DNA of 50,942 bases from Zancudomyces culisetae (GCA_001969505.1 LSSK01000316.1:1-50942), one strand, 5' to 3'. Shown: positions 12,115-23,538, counted from the first letter of the stretch. Translations and numbers: made by a program. The notes: generated by a model not told the origin, from the letters alone.

Positions 12115-14442
12115 ATGAAGGTATCTATAACTCTTTTACTTCTTTCGTACACCTGTGCACAAGGTTGTGTTCCTGGTACCATGACCTGTGACTCCACCGA
12201 TCCACTAAGGCAAAACTTCAAAATGTGTACTGCTGGGAGCGAATACCAAACTCTTACGTGCCCTGTTGGAACAATGTGTAGAGGCACCAGCGATGGGGTT
12301 ATATGCGATCATAGAAATGCCTCAACAGGGGGGTTTGAAGGATGTGGAAATAGTCCTCATGGTTATTATTATTGTGATGGTTCAAACGGAACATCAAATA
12401 CCATTAGGTGGTGTGTAAATGGACAGCTTTTAGGTCTTAAATGTCCTCAAAATACATACTGTGTAAAAAACTTTGAAAATGCTGTGTACTGTGGCTATTA
12501 TGGCGATCTGGGTTTACCTGCTGGACAACAAAACACCGACTTTATTTATCAAGCTGTTGGAAACCAAGCTTTAAACACAAACGCAACACCGGGACGTGTT
12601 TCTATTTCGACTGTACAGACTTCACAAAGTGGAAATATAGGTGTTTCGGGTGTTTCAATTGCAGGAGGAAGCAGTAATGCATCAAGTGGAACAAACGCTC
12701 TTCCAGAATGTATTGAACAAAATTCTGAGGAAGTTCAGCCAATAGGTGCACCAACAGAAGTAGTGATGTCAACATCCGCATACCCTACAACTACAACTAC
12801 AAATACGCCTACCTTGAGTGCAGCAAATATGGAAATACCCTCAGCCTCACCATCAACTTCGCCCTCGGCCGCATCACCGTCTTTGTTTTTGACCACGACA
12901 CCCACTACACAATACCCACTTAATGTTACCACTACTGAAACTCTCCAGGTTCCATCCGCTCAACAAGTTTTAGTAAGCGAGCAAGAAAGCGTTCAAGCAC
13001 ATCCACAAAGCACAAATCTGAATACGTTGGTTATTTCAGGATCTGGGTCACAAATGCTTCCACCACAGCCAGAAATTACAAACGAGGTTTCAACTACATC
13101 TACTACGATGCCTAGTTCACAATCAAGTGCTATACTAGGAACTGTCATTGTTCCACCATCAACACAGGCCCCTGAAACCACCCCCATACCAGAAATCCCA
13201 GCTGTTCAAGAAATCAGTGATCAGTTAAGATTAGCAGTAATAAGAGCCATTGAACAAACAGTAAATAACGCCACTGTAGCAGTCCCACAACTCGAACCCA
13301 TAACCCAGACTCAGACTCAGACTCAGACTCAGATCCAGACCCAGGTTGAGACCCAGGTTGAGACCCAGACCCAGACTCAGACCGAGGTTGAAACCCAGAT
13401 CGAGACCCAGGTTGAAACTCAGGTTGAAACCCAAATTGCAACCCAATTTGAAACCCAACTTGAAACTCAAATCCAAACTCAACCCCAAAACCAGGCACAG
13501 GTTGTAATGACAACAATCCAGCCACAAGTTTTTGTAATTGCTGCAACTCAAAACTTGCCACAAGAAACTGCTATTTTTGAAGAAACTGAAAGTATGCTCA
13601 TCGAACCAACAAATGTCCAGACGTCACAACCATCACAAAACACCACTTCGCAGATTCCAGCCGAGATCCAAGTTTTGAGAATAAGCGAGGTCAGTGTAGA
13701 GGCAAATGGCGAACAAGTTCCACTTACAGAAGTTTTGAATTCAGTTATTCGTGCTGCAGGACCATCTTCCCAAGAGAATAGTCCTGTCCTGGTTATTTAT
13801 AATGGAACTTCCCAGCCGTTAACCAATATCCTCAACGAGAATATACCACTGGAGCAAATTATGACAGGAAATGACATTATCCTTTCTATTAACGGGAATA
13901 CACTTCCATTGTCACAGCTGCTTGAGCAAACACCACCAACGGCACCCACATCTTTGAGCAGTACTACTGCAAGTGCCAGTTTGTCACCATCCGGTATCTC
14001 TACCGTTCCTGCTTCCTCTGCCGGTCCAGTTTCTTCTACTGTTTCTACTACTTCTACTATCGCCTTACCACCTGTCTCTACAACCACAAATGCCGCCATT
14101 ACCCCGTCAGGTGTTGGTGCAGATCAAAACGAAATAACTACTTCCACAACTCTAGGACAATCAGCAGCTGTCAACCCATCCGTAATAATTTCTGTGAATA
14201 ACCTTCAGCCACAGCCTATCTCAACTGTGATAAATGGACAAAACGAATCTATAGGATATGTTGAGCAGGCTCTCGGTGGTGGTGTCGATGTAGTTAACCA
14301 GATAATCATTCCAATGAACGAACTTCTTGAAGTCATCAAAACAAGCGCAGAAAAAGCTTCACAAACTCCCAAAAGCGTCACGACAGTCTATCAAATAATC
14401 ATTGATGGAAACGTAGCTGGAACATTTACCATCTCCAAGTAA
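12115..14442 (+). CDS. Secreted mucin-like protein with two CBM19-like domains
   Basis: An intronless 775-residue secreted protein. A short signal peptide (MKVSITLLLLSYTCAQG) is followed by two tandem six-Cys modules: C18, C25, C38, C49, C55, C64 and C77, C87, C100, C110, C116, C126. The patterns CPVGTMC and CPQNTYC match the chitin-binding CBM19 consensus (C-P-x-G-T-x-C). The rest, about 130-775, is Ser/Thr/Pro/Gln-rich and should be heavily O-glycosylated. Residues about 395-463 are a TQ/ETQ repeat. Two related segments of conserved, non-repetitive character lie at about 515-605 (EVSVEANGEQVPLTEVLN, DIILSINGNTLPLSQLLEQ) and near the C terminus (VVNQIIIPMNELLEVI). No GPI signal is seen. It may bind chitin or be a spore or holdfast adhesin; that role is inference. 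Confidence 0.85.
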   Translation: MKVSITLLLLSYTCAQGCVPGTMTCDSTDPLRQNFKMCTAGSEYQTLTCPVGTMCRGTSDGVICDHRNASTGGFEGCGNSPHGYYYCDGSNGTSNTIRWCVNGQLLGLKCPQNTYCVKNFENAVYCGYYGDLGLPAGQQNTDFIYQAVGNQALNTNATPGRVSISTVQTSQSGNIGVSGVSIAGGSSNASSGTNALPECIEQNSEEVQPIGAPTEVVMSTSAYPTTTTTNTPTLSAANMEIPSASPSTSPSAASPSLFLTTTPTTQYPLNVTTTETLQVPSAQQVLVSEQESVQAHPQSTNLNTLVISGSGSQMLPPQPEITNEVSTTSTTMPSSQSSAILGTVIVPPSTQAPETTPIPEIPAVQEISDQLRLAVIRAIEQTVNNATVAVPQLEPITQTQTQTQTQIQTQVETQVETQTQTQTEVETQIETQVETQVETQIATQFETQLETQIQTQPQNQAQVVMTTIQPQVFVIAATQNLPQETAIFEETESMLIEPTNVQTSQPSQNTTSQIPAEIQVLRISEVSVEANGEQVPLTEVLNSVIRAAGPSSQENSPVLVIYNGTSQPLTNILNENIPLEQIMTGNDIILSINGNTLPLSQLLEQTPPTAPTSLSSTTASASLSPSGISTVPASSAGPVSSTVSTTSTIALPPVSTTTNAAITPSGVGADQNEITTSTTLGQSAAVNPSVIISVNNLQPQPISTVINGQNESIGYVEQALGGGVDVVNQIIIPMNELLEVIKTSAEKASQTPKSVTTVYQIIIDGNVAGTFTISK
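13303..13494 (+). repeat. In-frame hexanucleotide repeat encoding TQ/ETQ
   Basis: Runs of CAGACT and degenerate variants (CAGACC, CAGGTTGAGACC) encode Thr-Gln and Glu-Thr-Gln repeats. Units become more degenerate toward the 3' end, as expected for an old tract with a fresher 5' part. Unit changes of 6 nt keep frame, so length can vary without breaking the protein. Long antisense frames here are by-products of the repeat. Confidence 0.9.
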
Positions 14443-14632
14443 CAAGCAATAAATAAGGCCCACCTTCCCCCTTTTTAGTTTTGATTATACATTTTTAAAG
14501 ATTATCTATGATTCTGTACTTTATTGAAATATGGAATATTTTTCAGATGACAAATAAAATAACAAATTTTTAAATAAAGGAGAATGCAAACGAAAAAAAA
14601 AATACCATAACAAAAGAATAAGGTATATTAGT

Positions 14633-15934
14633 TTATTTTCCGGCGTTCTCTGGGCGGAGAGCGCGGACGGTCTTTCCAGCACGCCAGATTTCCTCATCTC
14701 TTATTTCTTTGAGCTCAACCTCAAGTGATTCTCTGTAGTCTGACATGGAATTCTTATCCAGAGCACGTTTGGCCTCGGATCCATCGACAACAGAAGCATA
14801 CAATTCTCTGAATACTGGCATAGATGCTTCGTAGAATTTAGGTTGCCAGTCCAGGGCACCACGTTGAGCTGTTACTGAGCAGTTTGCGTACATCCAATCC
14901 ATACCGTTTTCACCAATCAAAGGAATAAGTGATTGTGTGGCCTCCTCAACGGTTTCGTTGAAGGCTTCAGATGGGGTGTGTCCGTTCTCACGGAGAACTT
15001 GGTATTGGGCTCTAAATAGACCAGCAATGGCACCCATCAATACACCACGCTCTCCAAACAAGTCGGAGTACACTTCTTTCTGGAAAGTTGTTTCATACAG
15101 GTATCCGGAACCAATACCAACACCCAAGTTGATTGCCTTCTCTTTGGCAGCACCTGAGGCATCCTGGAAGATGGCGATAGATGAGTTGAGTCCCTTTCCG
15201 TTTACAAACAGGCTACGTAGAGTAGTACCTGATCTATTTAAGATATTCACAAGTCAAGTTTAGTTTTTATACTCACATAAAATACTTAATAAAGACTTTA
15301 GAATAATATTAGAAAAAATAATAAACGCTTACCCTTTTGGTGCACAAAGGATAACGTCAACACCTGAAGGAGGTACAACTTGGGTCAAATCCTTGTATGT
15401 GATGGCAAATCCGTGACTAAAGTACAAAGTCTTTCCGGCAGTGACATATGGTTTAATCTGGGCCCACAGGTCACGCTGGGCAGCATCTGACAACAAGTTC
15501 ATTATGTAAGTGCCCTTGTCAGCAGCCTCTTCAATTGAGAACAGGGTTTTTCCTGGAACCCAACCATCTTCAATGGCCTTCTTCCAGCTACGTCCGTCCT
15601 TTCTTACACCAATAACTACATTCAATCCGTTGTCTTTCATGTTCAAGCTTTGACCACGACCTTGAGGACCATATCCCAAAACAGCCAGAGTGTCATTTTT
15701 GAAGAATTCTTGGAGTTTTGGTAATGGTACATCTGAGCGCTCATACACAGTCTCTTCAGATCCTCCAAAGTTTAGTGACTTGATTCCGCGAGCTTGGATC
15801 TTGCTGAAAGAGCTGTTTGTCTTCAACATTGATGTTGCCAATGGAGCAAATGCTCCGCCAACTCTTGGGGTTGCACGTGAAAGAGCTGGTGCTACGCTGC
15901 GTGCTACTGATTTTACAATATTTCTTGCTGCCAT
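14633..15934 (-). CDS. ILV5: Ketol-acid reductoisomerase, mitochondrial
   Basis: Second enzyme of branched-chain amino acid synthesis: NADPH- and Mg-dependent conversion of acetolactate or acetohydroxybutyrate to dihydroxy acids. Two exons, 15934-15333 and 15233-14633 (400 residues); the intron of 99 nt has donor GTAAGC and acceptor TAG. The join restores APKGSGTTLR. Residues 1 to about 45 are Arg/Ala/Ser-rich without acids, a mitochondrial presequence. The nucleotide-binding loop reads GYGPQGRGQS. The metal site DLFGERGVLMG and the EEATQSLIPLI region are present. Length and content fit class I fungal enzymes. The ATG at 15934-15932 is the first in frame, 67 bp below a TATA box. The Pro and Arg in the loop, where many relatives have GYGSQGHGQ, are a modest variation. 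Confidence 0.97.
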
Positions 15935-16000
15935 TTTTATTTCTTGCTAATTTTACTGTATACTTTCCACAAGTCCCCTTATTATCTGTTTGTTCCACCT

Positions 16001-16008
16001 TTTATATA
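16001..16008 (-). promoter_or_regulatory. TATA box of ILV5
   Basis: On the minus strand TATATAAA lies about 67 bp upstream of the ILV5 ATG. Confidence 0.55.
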
Positions 16009-17021
16009 CAAATTAATTTGAAAGGGCCAGACGTGAATAAAAATTTTTTTTAGAAATTTTAAAAGTGGATTTTGAGCTCTTATCGATATTTGTTTTAGTT
16101 TCAAGTTAAATGCATTTTCTGAATCACCAACGATTTGGTTACAGGTGAAAAGACTCGCCATGATGATTTTACGTAACTATGTTTTTTGGTAATAAATCAC
16201 AGTCTTTTTTTTTCCATATAAAAGGGCCATAGTTTATGGCGAATGAAAACACATCAAATAGGGAACTTGTGAATAAAAGCGAATGTGGAGTCAATTCCAG
16301 AATATCACAACCCTCTCCCCCCTTCCCCTCCCCTTTTCATAGCCAAAAGTAATACCCGTTTGCTCACCCCCCCCCTCTTTTTGTTATCCCCTCTCAGATT
16401 TGAGTAGATCTTTTTATTCTTTATAGTGTACGCGGAGGTATTTAGTTTACAGAATTTTTATAATAGTAAAATTCATATTCTAGAATGAAAAATGGCTCAT
16501 TTTTATGTTCAACTATAACCCTCTCTACTTGCAGTTGACCTTAACTGTCTGGTGCGACTCTACTTGTGTTATAAGTTTTGGAATACTACGTTTTTTCCTC
16601 ATACATTCTCATTAATTTAGCCTGTGCACCATCTTTTTTTCATTTCGTAAATTACTAACTACAAACTGCTAATTACAAACCACCAAAAAAAAACACTGAT
16701 AGGGGTTATTTGGAGGAAATTCATTAAACCAGTTTCTAAAATAAAAAAAGCCAGCTAAAAAAAAATTCCATACTTTAAACACAACCTCACCCTAATTAAA
16801 CTATTTGCTAAGAGGGTGTGGTAGTTAGTCACTTGGACAACTGGTTTCTAGCTTTTTTTTTTGCGCTAAATTGATGTCTAATTACAAACAGTCAATTCGC
16901 AATACAATGCATAACGGGAATTATAGATTGGTTGGATCAAAATAAAATAAAATAAGAACAAAATATAAAACAGCATCTTACATGTAAGAAAAAGGAAAAA
17001 AAAAAGACCGAAAAAAAACTA
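16009..17021. other. Intergenic between ILV5 and the CUS2-like gene
   Basis: Holds pyrimidine-rich tracts at 16310-16400 (runs of C and CCCCTCC) on the ILV5 promoter side and poly-A tracts near the CUS2-like 3' end. No coding frame is recognised. Confidence 0.55.
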
Positions 17022-19188
17022 TTACCCTTCAAGCCATTTGGCATAATCTGCAAGCCTTGCGGCTTCTTCCCCCTCTTTACTAGGCTTGACAGTAGGTTTA
17101 GATGATCTTGGATCGCCTTCGTCTTGAGTACCTGTTACATTATCTGCAGGAATGTCGTGTTTTGTCTTAACTTTTCCTGTACTGATAGTGGCTTCGATTT
17201 GTCTCCCGGCAAAGAACCGACCATTTAGTAGCTATGTGTTTGTGCATATATTGTTAAGATGTGTAAAAAAAATAATCAAGATATAGAGCCTTCGATGTTC
17301 ATATAAATAAACACAAGCAAAGTGACATAGCAATAAACACGTCTCTATTAAAAACGTACCTCGACAGCAGCTTGTGCACCGATTGCGTCCTTATATTTTA
17401 CCGTAACCACTCCTTCCGGCGAATCCTACTTCCCATTATACACAGGGTAAACAAAAAGACACATTTAAATCATAAATCTGTGGAGACGTTTTTGCACAAA
17501 AACAAAGGCACCCATCAAAAAAATACAAAAAAAATACAAATACCTCCAGTATTTTGATGCTAGTGACTTCGCCAACCTTTTCGCACTCTTCCCGTATATC
17601 CTCCTTCAAGTCGATCAATAGGGTTACATCGTCCTATTAAATTATTTTTTTTTAAAGAAATAATCTCCAAAATAAAAAGTGGATCTTAAGCTGCGGATAA
17701 AAGTGTACGAAACAAAAATAAATAAATAAACACAGCTCTTACCTTGATCTCCTGCTGTGTAAACATCCCCTTAAGAACCACTATTCGTTGATATTTTTCA
17801 GAAACTACAGAAATCTCGTCTTCCCAGTCATGCTTTCTATTTTGTTTTGTTAATCGGTCAAATTTAATAGTTAAATCGAATAGAGCGCTACGCTATTCAG
17901 AGCTCCAAAATAATAAGAAAAAGTAAAACAAAAAAAAAAGACTAAACCCGGTTTAATCCTATGTAATCACTACATGCAACTTACTTTTCGAGTTGTTGGA
18001 ATCGCTTTTTAACCAAGCTTGGATCCACTTTGCTTTTTTTAACCAAATTATTGTCGCCATGTGGCTTTTCCTTAAAGGTAGCCTTTTCCATTTATTTTAG
18101 ATAGTGTTGTCTATTAATACTAATTTACAAAAAACGCAAAAAATAAAAAATAAAACTTTTTAGTAGCTACCAATCATACCTGTTGTACGTGAATTCTGCC
18201 GGGCTCGTTCATCCTAAACTGGCTATCATCGAGAATATCAATCGCCAATTGCACAGATGGTTCCTTATAATACATTACTGTCCCGTCGCCTTTAAGGATC
18301 CCCTTATCATCTTGGTACAATTTTATCCGTGGCTTTCCTATTATCAGCCCAAAAGGTTAAATTAATTTGCGCACACAAATAAGGACAATGCTAGATCTTT
18401 ACACTGTCTACGATTTCAAGAATGTGTAAATAACATATCTTTAGTAATACTATTCCTGTTACCCGTTACAATATCCGGCATTATGGTTCCGCACTTTTTA
18501 AAATATTCCTCCACCTCTTGCTCCGTAGTATCCAGAGGCAATCCGGTGATATAAACGCTTGTGTTGCTTCTTTTTTTGGTTTTTGTTCTCTCATTAACAT
18601 CCTTTATAAATTTTAACATATATAGTAGTTATTTAAACATATATGCGTTATTATTCGTGTACATAAAAAAATAAAAGTAAAGTTCAATCAGAGAATATTT
18701 TACATCTACACCACGCTTCCTGAATTCAATCTTTTTATCATCCTCGACACGAACTTTTGAGTATGCGGACTGTTGCTCAATAACTAGTTTTTCATTCCAC
18801 TATTTAATTATTTCATATGGTTCTAGAATTTTATGATATATCCTTTTCTGAATCTTGTGTAAAATTCCTAAATTCCAATTTTCAGTTTTTTCCTTTCGTT
18901 TCTCCCTTTTGATAACTTTTTCAGTTAATGAATTTTGGATCGAAACGTATAATTTGAACTGGAAAAATAATAAATCAAAAATCGAGTCTTCATGTAATGT
19001 AGCGCAGATTAAACAGATACAATTTAAAAAGTTATAGCACTTACTCTTGGGTACCAGGCGCCATTCCTAGGGTCAAATTCATACTCAATCTCGTCCGTTG
19101 GGTCATAAAATACATACTTCTCCGACTCTTTATCGAATCTAACTCGGTTATCCGTTTTTAGTTCGTCACGCGTTGGAAAATTCTTCAT
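17022..19188 (-). CDS. CUS2/HTATSF1-like U2 snRNP splicing factor
   Basis: RNA-binding protein that in yeast (Cus2) and human (Tat-SF1) helps assemble U2 snRNP by contacting SF3B1. Nine exons: 19188-19045, 18799-18704, 18601-18463, 18337-18180, 18082-17985, 17836-17743, 17633-17544, 17425-17360 and 17231-17022, giving 364 residues. Each join keeps frame and rebuilds family sequence, for example VTGKPRIKLY and LEKKHDWEDE. The N-terminal segment holds EYEFDPRNGAWYPR. RRM1 begins near residue 92 (SVYITGLP). The second RRM, about 228-315, is a UHM with NGRFFAGRQIEA; its Arg-X-Phe ligand-binding motif is R300-F301-F302. Most acceptors are TAG, but exons 3 and 5 use AAG. It is divergent from the methyltransferase gene across 253 bp. 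Exon 2 could alternatively end at 18710, two codons shorter. Confidence 0.88.
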
Positions 19189-19441
19189 TTTTGTAATTCT
19201 ACCTTTACTTTACTGGTAAAAGTTTTATTATTATTAATAGCACTTTTCTATCTATGTATTTCCATATGCTATTTTTCTTGGTCAATCAAATTAAACGAAA
19301 AGTGTATATAAAATGAATTAAAAAAAATCCTAACCCGCTTTATTGGTATTATTGCTTTTTTTTGATCACTCAATTATTCTATTCAACATCAATCCAAATA
19401 TTTATATTTGGAAACAAAGTTAATAATGATTAGCTACTGCG
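19189..19441. promoter_or_regulatory. Shared promoter region of two divergent genes
   Basis: Only 253 bp separate the ATG of the minus-strand CUS2-like gene from the ATG of the plus-strand rhodanese-methyltransferase gene, so both promoters must lie here. The sequence is A+T-rich with TTTATATTTGG near 19400 and no clear paired elements. Confidence 0.6.
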
Positions 19442-20722
19442 ATGAATTCCATACCAATCTATAATCTTAAAGAATTTCTCGAAAATCTACAGCAAAATAA
19501 AAAAAGCACTGAGGGGGGGAAAACAAATGCTAAAATAGTGGATTTAAGACCAGAGTCGGAATTCATAGAGTCACATATAAAAAGTAGTTTGAATGTAAGA
19601 GTAAAAGAGGTTTGTGAGCGACTCTTTGAATTCCCTCCAAAAACAACAGATTTATTTGTGGTTACCGATGCACAAATACTCGATAATACGGACATTGACA
19701 TTGTAAACACAACTCACAATGAAAAATTGGTTGCTTGCAGCGCAGAAATCCACTCTTTGTCCGATTCATTTATTCCAAAATGTGTACGTGGTGCTATTTT
19801 GGTGCTATTAAAAAAGGGATGGAATGTCAAGGGTGTTGTGAGATGGACTGGAATTGGTGAGAATCATTTAAACAGCAACATATATCAATGCCAATTGACC
19901 ACGGGAGAAGAGTACAACATTATATTTTCCCCGTGCCCGCAACTCGGTAAAAATATCAAGCTGATTGAATATACCTTGTTTAAAAATATCTATTTAAATT
20001 GTGAGGATCACGCTCTGAAAAAAACTAACATTGCTGGCGATGCAGGAGCTAAGCATACAGCCACTCAAATTTTGAACCTCAAGGTCCTAGATGTTGGATG
20101 TGGGAGTGGTAGGGATATGATTTATTTGGGTTTGAGAAACTCATCCGTTTTACCACGTTCTGATAAAAAGAATTTGGTTAAACTGGAATGGACCCCATAT
20201 GGGATAGACTACCTGGACTATTGCTTGGATAGAGTGAGAAACCTGTCAGAAAGAGCTCATATTTCGTCTAAAATACAGCTATATCACGCTAGAGTTAACG
20301 GTGATGGGGTTTTTGTACCCGTAAATAGGTTGCGAAACAGCTATGGTCTAAACATTGGTGAATGCCAACATTCAGATTCTTATATTCCTTCTACTCTAAA
20401 GTTTCATGTTGGTCCCGAGGCAGTCGAAGAGCTGAACTCTAGTAATGGGTTTTTTGACTTGATTCTTAATGTACGATATTTAAACCGCAAAGCGTTTTCT
20501 CACTACCATAAACTGCTTTCAAAGAATGGTTTGATTTTCATCAGTACATTTGTTGCTGGTGAAGGAATTCCTAAATACACCAAACCTTCTGGATCTCATG
20601 TATTACAAAGTGATGAACTCAAAAAGTACTGGTCGGCGCTGAACTATACAATATTGTTGGACTCCATCGAACTCCTTGATGATGGGAGATCAGTGACGGC
20701 ATTTATAGCTCAAAAGGGCTAA
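19442..20722 (+). CDS. Rhodanese-like domain fused to class I methyltransferase
   Basis: An intronless 426-residue protein. The N-terminal part (about 5-130) resembles a rhodanese domain: VDLRPESEF (33-41) followed by ESHIKSSLNV is the usual Asp-x-Arg entry motif. The position expected for the active-site Cys loop reads FVVTDAQILDNTD and has no Cys, so sulfurtransferase activity is unlikely. The C-terminal part has a Rossmann SAM-binding motif I, VLDVGCGSGRD (215-225), then YGIDYLDYCLDRV as a motif II candidate and FDLILNVRYLNR. RYLNR and HYHKLLSKNGLIFIST resemble TehB/thiopurine-type small-molecule methyltransferases. Substrate is unknown. Fusion of the two domains in one uninterrupted frame is seen directly. 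Function beyond SAM binding is not inferred. Confidence 0.8.
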   Translation: MNSIPIYNLKEFLENLQQNKKSTEGGKTNAKIVDLRPESEFIESHIKSSLNVRVKEVCERLFEFPPKTTDLFVVTDAQILDNTDIDIVNTTHNEKLVACSAEIHSLSDSFIPKCVRGAILVLLKKGWNVKGVVRWTGIGENHLNSNIYQCQLTTGEEYNIIFSPCPQLGKNIKLIEYTLFKNIYLNCEDHALKKTNIAGDAGAKHTATQILNLKVLDVGCGSGRDMIYLGLRNSSVLPRSDKKNLVKLEWTPYGIDYLDYCLDRVRNLSERAHISSKIQLYHARVNGDGVFVPVNRLRNSYGLNIGECQHSDSYIPSTLKFHVGPEAVEELNSSNGFFDLILNVRYLNRKAFSHYHKLLSKNGLIFISTFVAGEGIPKYTKPSGSHVLQSDELKKYWSALNYTILLDSIELLDDGRSVTAFIAQKG

Positions 20723-21990
20723 TAGATTTATCCGAGCTGCCCGCTAAGGTGACGGATGTACGCTTGATATCACCGCCACTCATTACGTATTTTCTGCTGA
20801 CGTTTATGGTCTAGATATTCCACTAGGTATTTAATAAATATACTAGATGGTTTTTTTATATTTTCAGTATTTGCAAGCAATGAGCTACAATTCTTATATT
20901 GAATTTTACTATATACATATAAAATTGCTGGATACTTGTGCTCAATATTCTATTATCACAGAATCATATTGAAGCTGTTCTGCCTTCATTATTTCTGCGG
21001 GTTTTTTTATCTGTATCATATTTCTCTCGACTTTTGGATGATTCATAGCTAAACAAACTAGTGTAAATAAATAGAAATCGTTGCCTTTTCATAGTTAGTT
21101 AAGAGTATACCAACTAAACAATAACAAATACATTGGTAATATTCACTTTAAGGTGCTCGAAGATGTTCAATTACTTGCTATTTTTGGCTCTATGCGTTTT
21201 ATTTTGCTTACTAACTATCTAAACTCATCAGCTCACTCTGTAATGAGCGAGCTGGTACAAAGAAAAATTTAGGCAAGTAGTTAAAGCTGTACACCTAAAT
21301 CCGACTGAAATAAAAACATCATATTAACACACTTTATGGACACTAGTAATGCACATGGTATGAATCGGATAAACACTTATAGCAACTCTGTGTGTATGTG
21401 TTTTTTTATCTGTTTGTTTGAATACTGTCAAATATCTAGGTATGTGTAGTCTGTTTAAATTTTTATAGTCGCAAATTCAATGAACGATACTATACACTCT
21501 CCTGAACCACTTTAAGACACGTATACCAAAAACATAACGATATCCACAATTGCTATATGTGTATGCAGCTTGTTAACTGAATAAATGGCGTGTATACCAT
21601 ATACACATGTACGTGTCCTGATTAGAACCAAAACCTCGAAGCTCACCTTTTTAGTTCTAGACTCCCTTTCTGTAGATCCCCCCCTGGATGACTGGTTATG
21701 TACTTTTAGATGATGATCTACACCTATTTTCAAGTATTACTTTGTCTGTTTCTGCCCTTTTCACCGATTTCGACGCACTATTCTATACTCTGATTATTAT
21801 TTTTTGGCTAGCAGTAAGGTGAGTCTTGTGAATGTGAGATTATAAACATTCAGCAAATACCCCTAGTTTTATGTCCAGTCGTGCCTAAATAGTCTATTGT
21901 AGTTTTTATACAAACTGTTCATATATAAGTTTTACACATATAGAAGGCAGGGGACGGGAAGGATGAAAGAAGGGATTAGGATTATTTTTA

Positions 21991-22023
21991 ATTATTATTA
22001 TTGTTGTTGTTGTTGTTGTTGTG
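21991..22023 (+). repeat. (ATT)n(GTT)n microsatellite
   Basis: Four ATT units run into about seven TTG/GTT units. Confidence 0.85.
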
Positions 22024-22896
22024 TTATTTTGGGGATTACTAGCATTAGGGCGATCCTAAGATGAGAATAAATTAACATTAGGTTAGTTAGCATTTTGAAG
22101 GATAGAGTTAGTAAGTTTTAAAGGGAAAATTGAAAGTAAATAGAAATAATAAAAAAGAAGTAAAGATATTCGGGTACAAACCTATAAACAGAGCCATAGC
22201 TTCCGACAAGTCTGATCTACTTGCAAGTTTAATGTTATTACCACATTAGTTCAATTGCATTTTTCTTATTTGTACCCATTTTTTGAAAAATCAAAAGGGT
22301 CTTTATTTTTAATAAGCAAACCACACAAGTCAATCATCTAAGAGCCATTTACTTTTTACGAGGAATTGACAGCCCTCTTTCATGGGTTTACGTTACACAA
22401 AACAAAAAAATGTTAGAAAATAAAATCAAATAGCTCAGGGTCTTAAGCGATTTGATTTCTTCAACATAGATTACTTAAATAGAGAGCCAACTTTAAACAG
22501 TCGTATGGTTTTTAGGATTTACATTTGCTGCTATGCTCCTACAGGGAGTCATTACAAAGCTCGAGAAGAAATCCCATTGTTTTTTTCGATTTTTTTTGCT
22601 TTTTACATCTGCTTGTGAGGCCAGAATGAATGACAGTGCGGCGATTTTCCTCTGTTATGTTTTTTTTTCCTTGTTTGTTAAGTGCAATTTTTTTTCAATT
22701 TAATTGAATGAATCATGTATACTATAAAAAAATCAAAAATTAAAAAGCATTAGACATATACATGCGTTCGCGTGACACTGAATTTCCCAGTTTAGCATCA
22801 ATAGTTGAAGTAAATAAAAAAAATGGACTATAGATTTTCACTATTAGCGCCAGAAATTTTCTAAATGATTGGACTTTTCTTTTACTCGAAACCTGA

Positions 22897-22933
22897 TGAG
22901 TGAGTGTGAGTGTGAGTGTCAGTGTGAGTGTGT
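22897..22933 (+). repeat. GTGTGA hexanucleotide repeat
   Basis: About five to six units of GTGTGA with one C substitution. It gives an antisense Thr-Leu repeat frame that is not a gene. Confidence 0.85.
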
Positions 22934-23511
22934 GATTTTTTTTTGGTCTTTCATGAATGATCCAATTCGATGTTGAAGGAGAAAAAGAGATTTTCATTAA
23001 ATACTACCAAGGCATTCGCTTATTTTTTTCTGGCGTTTCAGGGATCTCAGTTAAGGTACAATTAAAATAAATAGGATCGCCACTTGATGCAGGTGTATTA
23101 TTGTCTTTCCACTTCAGAGTGTCTGCTCCGTTGGCTTTTTTTTATTGTAATTAACCAATCCTATTCTACTCTTTATCCAATTACAATAAAAAGATAAGTT
23201 CTGGCTTCTTGTAGTGACGTTAACTAGCTATTACTCATCTAAACGAATGTCGGATAAACAAGGCAAAGCGGCTAAAAGAAAAATCTCCTTTCGACACAGG
23301 GTAAATCACCCTCGAAAATCAGTAATATCCCAGTATTAATTTTGTGATGGCAATCTTCAGTCCAAGTAGACAACTAGATGGTATTGTGCTACCATACACG
23401 ATCGTTACCTTAAAGTATATCTTTGCTGCAGTTTTTGCTTTTCTATACCACCTTGTCAAGACAGCTCAAAAAAAAAAAGCAAAGGGGAAAGTCTCAAAAT
23501 GTTATTAGGAG

Positions 23512-23538
23512 TGAAAATGAAAATGAAAATGAAAATGA
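23512..23538 (+). repeat. TGAAAA hexanucleotide repeat
   Basis: About four and a half perfect units of TGAAAA. Confidence 0.85.

Noticed and set aside
13214-13563. Two overlapping antisense frames with SGSESESES or LGLNLGLD repeats
   Set aside because: They are reverse readings of the CAGACT hexamer repeat in the CBM19-like gene.
22740-22997. 85-codon minus-strand frame with Thr-Leu repeat
   Set aside because: The repeat is the GTGTGA microsatellite read in reverse; the rest is not coding-like.
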